NCBI GenBank assembly: GCA_014338405.1
Contig: JTDE01002016.1
Location: 35,343-99,342 of the forward strand
DNA: 64,000 bases
Origin: Paragonimus skrjabini miyazakii
Taxonomy: Eukaryota; Platyhelminthes; Trematoda; Plagiorchiida; Troglotrematidae
Direction: 5' to 3'
The notes beneath the pieces are model-generated. The model was not told the origin of the DNA. It saw only the letters and a program-made list of their open reading frames with translations, and searched no databases. The position numbers were made by a program, and so were the translations under genes. Each line of letters opens with the position of its first letter. The first letter of the stretch is position 1. Positions 12,060 to 23,850 of this stretch are shown here, in pieces.

Positions 12060-14684
12060 CTATGGAGAGATGTGCTATAGTACACAACAAACACGTTAAC
12101 AACAAAACGTTTATTTAAAAATGTTCAGATGAGTAGAAATTGATACTCTGGTGTTTGTGTTTGCCAATGTGATTCTTTAGGGTATTCTCAGACTTCGTAA
12201 AAACACTTTCTGTGGATTGTTCCTTAATTTCACTATGGTATAGAATGGGTGCAATGTTCGAAGTCGACTGTTGACGAACAGATACTGTAATAGATATATG
12301 GGTGATTTGTATACCTCGTTTGTTTCAAAATATGTTACAAGTTCCTGAAATTACAGCATGCAGAGTGAGCCTAATGCTTCTTAGTGTTCACAAATTTACA
12401 AATACATCTTATCATTCTCATGTTTTATGATCAACCTAGATGGCATGGAATTTGTACTTGGGTTGGTTACCCAATCTACCTATTAGGTCATTTTAAGATG
12501 GGCATCCTTGTGTCTCTGTTTAGAATGGATTGGTAACACAGTAAGGATCGTATAGGAATGTTACTGAATTCTGAAGTAAGACTGTTTCTTAAATGATATT
12601 CTAGTGAATTTTCACCAGCCTTAATGTTGCATAAATCAGAAGATCCGAATTTCACTTGGTTATTTATTGACTATAATGTTCGGTACAATTCAAATGTATT
12701 CAATCACTACCGTCAAACAGTGGTGGGGGATTGTGACAGTTACATTGGAAATAATTATTTCAGAAGTTGGAAAAATATATATTGGTAAGTAGCAATTTGT
12801 GAGTGGTTTGTAACAGGTTATCATTATTGGAATACTGTTACCAATGTATTACTTTCAAACAGTAGTATTGATCTTAGAACGATCGATTAATCAATTAAAC
12901 AGTCGATTGATATATCATAACTGGTTACTATCCTGACCAAGTAATATTTTGGTCTGAACTTTCGCTTACTACAACAACCACAAGGGATACTTTAAATGGG
13001 GAAAAAGGAGAATGAAGGATTATTTCAAATAAAATCAAATTGAGAATAGATAACGCTGTGGATACAAGCACGCCAACGTCTTCAATGCGTTATTAGCTCG
13101 TATGTTGTTTCAGACCAGGAATCTGAGTACCCACGAGGTACCCTAACGAAAAAGCAACATCTGCCCACTTTTCTCAACCGAACCGCCGAAGATTCCAGGT
13201 TTCGTGACCAAGTCGTTGTTTAAGCACTTCGTAATTATACGCAACTGCTGCCGGTCTCGGTGTGTAACACCTGGTACGGTAAACAACCAACTGGCGTATG
13301 AAGTAAAAGTCCCAATTTGTGCTTTTTTTTCAGCTGACCAATTTATTGCGCATTCTAACCTCTTTTAATTATGCGCTAGCGAACAACCGTGTTGTTCATG
13401 TGGTCACACCACTTAAGTTGAGCTGTTTGATAGAAAGAAATCGCTAACTACAGCTAATCCGTTGACATCTTTATCGTAACCGAATCAATGTTCCGCACCA
13501 CAGATTACAACTGTTCGCAGTCATTATAAGGCCTTCCTTTCCAAGATAGTTACGCGTCTTTCCCAGTCGAAGAAGATTGAAAAAGTCATCACATGCCATT
13601 ACTGTGTTTATCAAGTCCACTGTTTGCAACACAGAACTTGAGGTGTAGACCCTCAGATATTGAAGTAACACTTCATTTCTTCAGCAGGGAATCTAAACAG
13701 TGAACTTTCTTCTGCGTTTTCCACCCATGTCATTTTTGTACTATGGATCACTTTAAAGAATGCTACCTATAACAAAACTGAACAGAGGAACTAAGGATTG
13801 GATAGCTCTGATGAGCAGCACTCGAAAGGAAGAATATCTCAATAGTTTCTCACAAAATCCCATTATGTTTAAAAAGCAAACCCAAAAATGATGTCAACTT
13901 TAAGTAAGGAAAAAACTTACAAAAGATTTCAAAAGTAGCCGAATCGAAAGCTATCTCTATGTCTATTAAATCCAACATCGATGGTTACCTGTAAAAATGT
14001 TCATGATTAGACATGGCTTATAACAAAACTGTGACCGATACACTCCCGATTCGATTGACATTACTGATTGTTTCTTACGTATCTACAGTTTGCCTAACCA
14101 ACACAATGTCACATCTTTGTACAACTTGAAATAAATACCAATAAGATTGATATCTATGTGGTTGTCAAGTAGATTTCAGCACAGTCGATTGTACTGTCTC
14201 AAAGATCGGCTACACCTCGAACTGCAAAAGACCACGTAGTCATCAGTGTACATTATATAGTCGAACACTCTAGAAAGATACGTTAGTTGCTAATCTGTGT
14301 ATTCCACAGGAAGCTTGGTGGGATTAAAGTAGTACTTGGACGATACATAGAGAGAGATTACTATTATCATCGTACATCAAGGTTGGTTGGCTCAGTAACC
14401 TGTTTTCTTTTCCCTAGTAACTTTTCTTCATCCTCTCTCACTTTCACGTTGTATGAGGTTATTTGACATTAAGGTATATAGTGTGTTAACTATCATTCTG
14501 TTGTGGTTTCTGAAGATTTCGATGCTTCGGAAAACTACATAACCAAGTGCGTTTTACCAAGTCCAACGAAATAGAAGATATATTCATGATAGTTCTGTAC
14601 TTTCAGGTACTCTCGTTTTAAATACAATCTTTCTTTTCTGTTGGTTCTATTATCTCAAAACATAGTCAAACCTTATAAAACATT
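12060..14684. other. unassigned region
   Basis: One - strand open frame at 13471-13671 looks protein-like (it contains LINTVMACDDFFNLLRLGKT) but matches nothing I recognise. At 14510-14540 a CTGAAGA...GGAAAAC motif resembles Penelope-like ends. The rest is AT-rich with no supportable gene. It may include older parts of the gypsy element that follows. Confidence 0.4.
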
Positions 14685-15880
14685 ATGGGTCTTGGATACA
14701 CTCCCGGACGGTCCAATAATACTGCAAATACTTTAAGTAGGTTGTCATTATCAGATACACCGATCACAGAATTCAACCCAGTAAAACTTGTACATCCTAT
14801 TCAACGCTTCAACAATTCTCCTATTACGTCGAGGGGTATACGACGAAAAACAGACAGACACCGTGCTAGCCTTAATTAAACCGTACGTGCTGGTAGAATG
14901 GCCAGAATGGATACTTGACGAACTTGTACCTTTCTGATCAAGAATGGCTGAATTAAGTTTCCAGAATCAGTCTGATTTGGGGAGCATGTTTAGTGATTCC
15001 GAAGAGACTGCGACCATCTATTCTTCATAAATTCCGTGATGCGAAATCAGGCATCGTGGAAATAAAAGCAACGTCCCGTTTTTGCTTGTGTTGGCCCACA
15101 GTGGACTGTGACAATCCGTTAGTAGTTGTCATGTGCATTATGCCAAGAAAACCAAAATGTAGCTCTTGAGGTATCACTGCACTCTTGGAGATGGCCAGAA
15201 ACACCATGGAAGCGAATCAGTTTGAACTTTTTGATCCGTTTGAAGGTCAAATGATTTTGCTGATCGTGGATCTTCATTCCAAATAGATTGATGCTCATTT
15301 TCTTCCAACAGCAACAACGACTAGTACAATAACCAATTCCCACACAACCCCCGTCACACTTGGTTCGCCAGAAACTATTGTGACTGACAACGACTGAGTG
15401 TGCAGATTTCATTACTTCGACTGGAACCAAGCACGTTACGACAGCACTTTATCATTCTGTTTCGAACGACCTGGCTGAGCGTGCTGTACAAACAGTGAAG
15501 AATATTTTGAAGAAACAACCCTTCGCGTGTCGTGCGTCTGGATCGCGCTCTAGTTGCTTATCGCAATATTATCAACGAAGCCACCAGCAGCAAGCTCGCC
15601 AAACTCATGTTTGGTCGACGCCTCCGTAGTCGGCTAAGCTTACTCCGTGAAGGTCCTCAATCGGGGATGCTCGTTAACCAGGAACTATCAAAAGACCGTT
15701 TCGACACACATACTAGAGGTAGACGTGTGTTTCACTCTGACCCCGTCCTTGTGCGTCTATCTGTTGAAAACACTCGCTTTCGGTATAGCCGCTAACGGAC
15801 AAATTATACAAGCTTAAATGAAAGATGGACGAAAGGTGCGAGGCCATATGGATCACGTGAGTCTTCGAGAATCCAGTCCA
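14685..15880 (+). pseudogene. pol: decayed Ty3/gypsy pol (RNase H end to integrase)
   Basis: The order of parts matches Ty3/gypsy Pol. The C-terminal RNase H signature LGYTPGRSNNTANTLSRLSL is at about 14688-14750. A relic of the zinc-binding region (RDAKSGIVEIKATSRF) is near 15030-15085. The integrase core follows near 15240-15400, with FEGQMILLIVDLHSK and LGSPETIVTDND, holding two catalytic-type aspartates. NDLAERAVQTVKNILKK is near 15463-15515. An open stretch 15532-15795 (LVAYRN...KLMFGRRLRS) and a GPY-like end DGRKVRGHMDHVSLR at 15823-15867 close it. Several stops and frameshifts break it, so it should be inactive. In the family this protein cuts and joins LTR cDNA into the host genome. 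No LTRs or primer site were recognised. Confidence 0.85.
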
Positions 15881-18525
15881 GAAAACGCTCAGTCCCCGAT
15901 AGCCTCTTCCCTTGAGGTAAGTGACGCATCTATGACTGAACTAACTGCCCTTACCTGTACGTCGATCCCAGCGTTAGCATCATTCTGTAGGTCGTTATCC
16001 AGCTGGATAGCCCCAGCTAACGGAGGAATAGATGATACGGCCACGTGATGCATCATCGACTGTTCCACACGCGCTGTGTGTGATACGTATTCAGATAGCC
16101 CACAAATCCGTCTCTTGTTCATCCAATTCGTACTGCCTTACGTTGGACTGACTACTCTGCAACTGCCAATGTTGTCGTTGCTGTTGTTGCACTGAACCGT
16201 TTTATTAGTCTATTATCATTCTGTCAAGCGATAAACATAACCGTCTCCAAGGCTGATGCTCAGCACTGAAAGGTTAAGAGCAAGCTAAACCTTTTTTTTA
16301 TCTGGTCACCGTTAGAAAAACATTCGAATTTCCTATAGTCCATATACGTTCGTTTAAGGTTGGCCGTTTCTATAAATTATAATTTTTAGGTTAGCATGTT
16401 AAAAATGTTTGCAATTCACTTCTACTTCATATTTCCTGTTGGAGATATGAGTCGATTCGAAGGTTCACAGTAAAAAAAACGAATCTTTTTCACTTTAGTA
16501 AGGGTTACTATGCAGCAGTAGGTTGCCCCTTTAGTATGTCAATGAAAACAGTTCATTGTGGCCGGTGCTACACAGGTTCCATTTTGGGACACGAGATGTG
16601 TTTCAAATGATAGTTTGTGATTCGGTTGCATATCGAACTGTAGAGCTAGATGTCCAAAGATTTGCCTGAGTCACTTTCCAGTTTTGTTACACTTACTTTA
16701 CTCATAGTCTACATTCATTCATAGTGGTTCCAGATGATGGAGAATTTTAAAGCGATTTTGACTCATCCAAGATGTTTGTATAAGTGAACTACAAATAACT
16801 AGTCAATTTTAGCCTATTAGTAAAAAATGTGTACCATCACCTTAGTGACCAAGATCCTATGGTTTAATGAATAATTTTCCGGGCTACCATACCGACACCT
16901 ACTCGCAAATCGTAAATCAGATTCATCAGTGTTCATAGGAATGCTGATACCAGAATGAGTTGAAGAATCTATCCATCACTTCACCTGGTGGTCACTAGGA
17001 TCAACGATGAGCATTGGAGATATTTGTTTGAGTGCTCAGAATGACAGGAATACATGAATGCTGTAGAGACAGAAGACGATAATGGTTTCAGGAACAGATG
17101 ACTTTATAATAATTGTGTGGATGTAAAGATCAGCAGGTATAATCGTATACCAAGTTGTCTGTGATCACAACTCAGATAACTGAACGAAAACATGGCAATA
17201 CGTTACTCAACACACGCTCGGGGCTAGTTCTGTATATTTTAGTCAGTACAAAGCGTATTGTTGTTAATTATGTGCATTTTAGAAAGTATTCAGACTGCTA
17301 TATACACCTCGCGACTTCAACATATTATCAATCTTGTTTTGGAGCTATTTTTCTTGCAATCATTCTAGAGCGTGCATTGCCATCTGACTCAATTACTCAT
17401 CATATATTCCATCAAAGCTAATTCTAAACGTTAGGATTATATCTATACCTAACAAAACCTTGAGGAAAAATATAAAAGCACATCATGTATGTTGAATGCT
17501 TACAGGTCACATGTCATGCACAACTACTGGTAGTTTCTCCATCTAGCCTATCATAAAGTCATCACGGATAAATACAACTGGACAGGGTCATGGTGATACT
17601 GATCAGTTAGTAATACCCAAACGTTATTTATAACTGAAAAACACTATTCAAGTAGTATAGTCTTCGGATAGGCTAAACAACAAACAGAGAAGGCAAGACT
17701 ATCTTGCAGAAACAGAAAAAACATTAAAAACGATGTATTCAAAGAAACCAATATTTAATTAGACCACAAAATAACGCACAGTTTTTAAGTCACAACTGTT
17801 ATTTTCATGTTTAGCGTGATATATAAGGAAGTGATCATTTGATACGGTGGGACAGGGGGGGGGGTTCTACTATTTGTTCTTAAGTACATTTGAGTGTGCA
17901 GCATATCGCTGTACTAACATCAAAAATGCCGCTGATCTGACCACCGAAGACACAAATTATAGTTTATTTATCTGACCAGTCGTAATCTTAGAGACGGTTT
18001 GAGGGTATATTTTCAATAACTGATTTGAATAAGCTGTTAGTCTTGGATGAAAATCCAAGGTCGATAGTTTATCATGGTCCTTTAGGCAAGTTTTTGTGGT
18101 TAATCATCCGAACGGAGTATATGTGGTCACGATGTTTAAATAGAGAAAACACAGAGCCACGGTTACCGTACACAATGGTGTTCAAGTTTCGATGTGTTCT
18201 GCATGAAGTTGAAGCATCAGCAGCTATGTAGACCATTGACTCGATGTATAGCTATAAATGCCAGACTTAAGAACTCATTAGATAAACTAAAAATGTTTCG
18301 GAACAAAAAATGAAGTAATATAGTGCATACTGCCTATGTATCATTTGTTTGAAGTCTTCCCATATGACGTGGCACATCACTCAACCAAATAAAAAGCGGT
18401 TCGTCTTACTGGTTTCCAGCGGAAAAATACTAAACTGAATGCTACTGTCGTTTTGTCACGACCGTTTTTGACAAGGCCATGAGTAAAACATTTTCAGTAA
18501 AGATATACATACCCACAAATTTTCG

Positions 18526-18569
<44 letters not shown>

Positions 18570-19204
18570 CGAACATTCCTAAGTATTATGATCTCGAAGT
18601 GGGGGTCTCATTGGTGACAGCAATTATATGCCCAAACGTGAATGGCGCTCTGTCATGTAGGCTACACTGCCATATTTTAACTCACCTAACCCTCTGTTTC
18701 ATACGGAATTTATCAAATGATCCGGCGGATTCATTGCTTCTACAAATCTTTGTCAGTAGTTCTGTTTACCCACAAGTACACCGTTTGACACCGAACGTTC
18801 GGTAACAATCCCTGCCAATCTAATCAAATCACAAACCTAGCGCATTGTTTGTGGCATCTGAGTTTGCGTACGTGCATAAGACCTGTTCTATAGTGTTTTC
18901 TTTCTACAGTGAACGAATGTTAGCTGGACGTATCTCGAAAACAAACAGACGAAAGAGAGACAACAAAAACAACAACAGAAAAACCAATTCAGCTCGCAGT
19001 CCTCTCTCATAAAATACATACAGCTGAGGCAATACTTTAGCAACTTCATAACTGTTATCGATTATGTACACACAGCCAAAGTGTATGCATTGAAGTTCAT
19101 GCTCATTTCAGAATCGTGTCCACAACTTCTGTTGTTCAGACTGTCTCGAGATCACTTTTAATTGTTTTGATGTCAATTTGCGTTATCCCAAGGGGATTCA
19201 CTGT
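15881..19204. other. unassigned region with (TA)n tract
   Basis: The left part may include the 3' end of the gypsy element, but no LTR could be delimited. There is a run of ten or so G at 17855-17866 and a (TA)19 tract at 18530-18567. Open frames at 15889-16122, 17155-17421 and 18599-18805 have no recognisable motif. Confidence 0.45.
18530..18567. repeat. (TA)n microsatellite, about 19 units
   Basis: An uninterrupted TA dinucleotide run is seen. A shorter TA tract lies at 40954-40976 after the last TDU exon. Confidence 0.95.
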
Positions 19205-19720
19205 ATTTCAATAGCGAACGGGGTCGTACGGGTGGGGTTTATATGGGTTGGCTGACAGACACAGCGATTGATTAGATTTTACGAAGGTTGGAATATGGGC
19301 CCGCTGGGTGCAGAGGTCAAACGAAGCTACCTCGTCCAATCCCAGTTACCAGGTTAACACGTACACGATGAATATCCAGCGCGTGGGTGTATCCGTACGA
19401 CACAGAACGCACACGGATAGCACCTCTGGCAAACCGGTCGCATACCCGTGAGTGATCCATCCAGACTGGCTTAGGTTTCGGGCATCGTCAATGTCGTTTG
19501 ATCTACCGGATCAGTCAAGCAAGCTCTGTCTCAGGTATTAGGGTGGCGGTAGCCATCCGAGTGAGTCTGACGGCTGCGAAAGGCAGTTGCCACACCCAGC
19601 GCAATCGATTGATCACAGCCTCCAAGCCAACAATGCCTGGAGCACGTGACAGGCCATTGCAAGTTCACTCTGTCTTCATGTGATCTAGGCGTGATTCAGG
19701 CGAGCCAAACTACCTCAAGT
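19205..19720 (+). repeat. R2 repeat, copy a
   Basis: The first 140 bases (19212-19350), with AGCGAACGGGGTCGTA and GTTGACAGACACAG-like words, recur in inverted form at 21755-21905. The block is GC-rich compared with its surroundings and continues to about 19720 without a second copy in this window. The family is not recognised, and no coding frame with a known domain is seen. Confidence 0.55.
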
Positions 19721-19825
19721 AAGTAGCGTACGCGTCTGCTGATTATTGTTAACAGATCAGTATGACTGGGGACAGACCAATGACAATCAACCATATTCCA
19801 GTACTACTGTAGCAAAAAGACGTCT

Positions 19826-20165
19826 AATAAAGCACGATCTTTATTTTCCAGCTCGCTCGTTCCCACACCATGCGAGCGCTCGCGTTTAGGAACTGGAATT
19901 TTGGTCCACAACGCAGCGGTAGTTTCCACTCACACATCGTGTGCGCTTCTTGCCAGTTCGTACGTACCTGACGCCTTCCGTCGGGGTGGGGGGAGGGCTT
20001 TCGCCGGCCATTCCTCGTCCGCTCGTCCGATTTCGTTGGGCAACGACTCGTCCGGTCGTCCATGTTGTTCACGACCTACTCGCTATGGGTATTTGGATGT
20101 ACCTCATTGCCTCGCTGAGATCTTCCACCGAGTGTTGGAATACTCGCACACATCACACTATGGGA
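19826..20165 (-). repeat. R1 repeat, copy b (single-unit form)
   Basis: Read on the - strand it has the family order: ATTCCAACACTC box, GACCGGACGAGTCGTTGCCC, a GC-rich middle, GTTGTGGACC, and finally GGAAAATAAAGATC, an AATAAA near the 3' end like that of copy a. It carries only one of the two tandem 5' units. The long GC-rich open frames on both strands of this block follow from base composition and are not called as genes. Confidence 0.6.
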
Positions 20166-21754
20166 GGTCGAGATAAAAGCGTTCATTGAAAGTGACTGAC
20201 CACTTATAAAAATGTGCTAACCTGTAGCTTACACTGAATTAGTCAATCGAAACCGACTACTGGATACATACCATCTAACAGTTTCGTGCAACCACTATTC
20301 TCTGAATGGTATCTCTTGAACAATCGAACTAATCACCAGTTCCAATTAGTTACAGCCTCCTCGCACTGTTCTCTCTGTTCTTTCGAGACTTTTGTGAAAC
20401 ACGCTACATGCCCAATACAAGTAGGGATTTCCACCGTCCCAATTGACTTCAAACTCTGGCTTGGAAGGCATCATTAGTTCATTCTTTTCTTGTACAAAAC
20501 TATAAGCTGAAGTCCATACTATAGACAAATCAACATGTGACGCATTCACTCACTCAACTTGACTAAAAAAATTTATTGGTGTCAAACGTCATCGTAATCA
20601 GTAATGAACGGCAATTACTCATCATATTATCATTTCCCGTTTACTTCTACACGTAAACTTTATTCGTTTTTATCCTACTGTAAATCCAAATGTGGATCAC
20701 ACATCCATTTAAGATCAAATACACATTGACTACATTGTTCGCCTTTTTCTGTCATGTCAAAACAATAGTATGTTTTACGCCCTCCCCTTGCGAGGTGAAT
20801 TTTCGGCTTTTCACATATTCATAGCTTCAGCAACTGAAAGACGATTAACTAAGTGTGTTTGAGTAGCAAACTGATCATGATGACAATAAGCATAAACTTT
20901 GTGAAAAAGTTAACTAACCGTCGGACTCCGTTTCAAGTGAAGGAAAATCTATTGATTCAATTTCATACCTATAGTTTAATTAACTTATGACTGTCAAGCT
21001 TGTAACCAACAGACCTCAGTGTGACTGTTGATATACATCAACCATATCTATTGAAAACTTGCAATAAACATCAGTTACAGTTGGTTTAAGATTTTTCCAC
21101 ATTGTCTTTCTGGGTAATCTGTTCTATGAACGTTTGTGTGAATTGTGTTGTGAGCCTAATGCACCTATACGATGTTGCTGTCCAAACCAACATTGAACTT
21201 GGTCACCGATACCTAAAATCATGGAGTGGATCCAAACGTACTGTGAATACTATACCACCGGATATCGAATGTTCAAATGTAAAACAAAACGCAATAATGC
21301 AGCCAGTCATTCACATTATTGAGTATTTTCAAATAGGACTGACTGTGTTTCCCTATATTGTGGCAAGGGAACTCTGTTACTACACTTCTGGTCCTTTCAG
21401 TTGACGTTTGCAGACACTTCAGTCGACATTTACGTCGGGCTGGTATATCAGAGAAATTATCCACTCGTCAGTTGTTTTGCTTAGCACTTGACCATACGCT
21501 ATCGTTCTCGATTGGATTCACAATCCGCGTGTTTAGCACTAGTCGTACAAAATCTGCAATGTATAATCTGGAGTTTCGGATGTCCAACACGACTAAGATT
21601 GATCATTCTGTTTATTTTTATATAAACCGAGATAATATATAAATGTTAGTATCCGTAACCAAACTAAGGTTAATTAACTCCTGATGTTTAAGTTTCTCAT
21701 GAAGGAAGGTCTATTTGTTGTAAAATCGTATTTTTTGTACTTATATCTGGTAAA
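20166..21754. other. unassigned region
   Basis: A weak exon-like block starts after TCCTTTCAG at about 21401 (frame LTFADTSVDIYVGLVYQRNY), but it has only a poor donor (GTCAGTTG). Nothing else can be supported. Confidence 0.35.
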
Positions 21755-21905
21755 ATTTCTCTCCTCCACGTCGGACACAAGTGGGCCAGCTTCGTTTGCT
21801 CTAGGCACCCGGCGGGTCCATATCCCCACCTACGTAAGAGACAACCAGTCTGTGTCTGTCAACCTAGACATATGAACCAAAGCCTTACGACCCCGTTCGC
21901 TGTTA
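21755..21905 (-). repeat. R2 repeat, copy b (inverted)
   Basis: The reverse complement aligns by eye with 19205-19350, sharing AGCGAACGGGGTCGTA, TTGACAGACACAG, GGGATATGGACCCGC and CAAACGAAGCT, with scattered differences. Copies a and b are inverted relative to one another about 2.4 kb apart. Confidence 0.6.
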
Positions 21906-22483
21906 AAATCTAGCGAATCACTTCGGGCTAACGTAAACTGATATCAAACCACGTGAAGGTGATATCGAAGCATCTTAAAGAGATATAGTAAGTTCTAAGA
22001 CTCCAGCTCCGTTATACGTTGAACTGTTCGGATTTGGCGCTGGTCGTGTCGGATTTGTTTTAATGTCTCTGATTATACTGGGGCCATTAGACGTGCGATT
22101 ACCCTTACTGTTTTCATCCCAGTTAATATATACTGCTCCTTCAAAAGACGCACTACGACCTCATTTACTCAGATAAACAAATCTCGTGTTTTACTATAAC
22201 TCAGTCGTGACTCATGCATCATTTCGTTCTGAAGACACTGACCATTGATTAGCATTGATTTTTCTGATTGTGACGGATACGATAGAAAGTGTTATAATAT
22301 TCTATGATATATCAGTTAATCTATTTTCTGATATTATCAGTATTCTCAAGCGGACAGAAGTGACTTCTTTACATAATATTAGCCTTTTTAGAACGACCGA
22401 TTTTTTATTCTGTGCGGTTGGTCACAGCAGGTAACCTTATCGGTGACTCAGAACTAACGTACGTGTCACCTGTTGAGCAGTAC

Positions 22484-22915
22484 TGATGAGTAGTCGGGGA
22501 TTTGGTTAATTTCAAGTTGAACGTCACCCACAATTGATCACAGCTGTCGCATCCCCATAGACTTTCGAGTCGGCCCCTTTCGAAAAGAAGCACTAGACTC
22601 GAGTTTCGCTCTCATTAGAGCAGCTCGTCAGCAGTGCACATCCTCGCCACTGCCGGGACTAGAACCACGGCCACGCTGTTCATGAGGCAACCGTGTTTAC
22701 CAATGCGCGATTGACCTCACGTTAGGCACGACCGAATTATCATATGTGAACGCTCAACCACTTTCGCTTGTGAGTAATGATCAGGTTGCCCGATCGTCTC
22801 AATAGGAGACACAGTTACTGTCCGTTAACTCCAGTCAATAACCCCGCGATTAGGACTTCCTAGACAGGTCGAGATCTCCGATCTCATTCAACCTGCTAGG
22901 CGATATTTGAACACT
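22484..22915 (-). mobile_element. HHR retroposon copy B, long form
   Basis: On the - strand it reads: an extra 5' unit (22915-22745), a tRNA-like part with A-box and B-box remnants (about 22720-22645), a hammerhead (22637-22590), and the tail ending near 22484. The ribozyme keeps CTGACGAG, GCGAAAC and GAGTC, but stem II has a 3-base insertion (GCTGCTC) and stem I has one mismatch (GCACTG against TAGTGC). The 5' unit is absent from copy D and present in decayed form in copy E and near 54340-54410, so the full element is longer than copy D. Confidence 0.75.
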
Positions 22916-23600
22916 TGAGTACAAGTTGACCTCGGACCTTAATGAGGAAACTAACAAGTTTGTGCTTGTCCATCTGGCCACAGATTGTCAGAATATTTCA
23001 TATTGAACAATATTTCTGTCTGTTTTCTCTCCTTCCTCACAAAAAAGTGACTAGTTGTAAATTGTAACAACTTTTGTGTGTAGTCGGTAGTACTCAGAAA
23101 GCAAATTGACACATTGACAAAAGGGCGATTTCTCATAGCTACGAATGAATGACTGGTAACAAACGTTTTCCATCTGCGTAATCATATTAAAAGGATGTGT
23201 ACATAATCACTGTACATTATGTTCACTTATCACTGTAATTGTGGGTTGGAAGTTTCTTTGAATACACAAACAAGTCGCGCGTAATTCCAATTTGAATAAT
23301 GTTTTCAGCTTTTAGCTTGTAATCGTCCATCCAGAAACAGTTGAGTCAACACAACCAAGTGGAATATTAACCTGACTAGAACGGTCAGATAAGAAATCGT
23401 TCAAATGTTGAGATAATGGTTCATTTGCGCGAATCCAAGCGACAGCGTGGAACTTATTCTAGGATATTCGTAAGTAGTGCTTACTAGAAGGCCAAATAAT
23501 CGCCTTGATTACTCGTAAGTAGTAGGGAATTTTAAGTTACATTAATTGCAAATTACTCACAATAGATTGTAACATTCATATTCTTTGAAAGTGAAATACT

Positions 23601-23850
23601 GCATTAGAGTTTCACTCTTGTTAGAGTGCAGCAATTCATATTTTTTGCGCAGCCAGGATTCGAGCTCCGGTCAGGCATTAATGAGGCCATCGTGCTGATG
23701 ACTATTTCAAGTTAGACACGACACAACCATTGTACGCACACACGTAGTCACATCCGTTTCTGAGTAAAATTCAAAATGCCTGATTGCCTCAAGAGGATAC
23801 ACAATTAATTTCAATCAACAACCACACTACTATGACTTCTTTCAAATTTG
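23601..23850 (-). repeat. HHR retroposon, old divergent copy
   Basis: Reading the - strand, a B-box-like GAGCTCGAATCCTGGC is followed by CTGCACTCTAACAAGAGTG and GAAACTC, the relic of hammerhead stem II and the GAAA box. CTGAnGA is destroyed. The 5' extension with a CAACCACACTACTATG-type sequence continues to about 23850. Confidence 0.5.

Noticed and set aside
11738..12094. 118-codon - strand frame
   Set aside because: Composed of low-complexity CA/GT repeats and the complement of CAA repeats; no domain.
19824..20189. three long open frames on both strands
   Set aside because: They lie within an R1 repeat copy, where high GC and few stop codons open frames in several phases.
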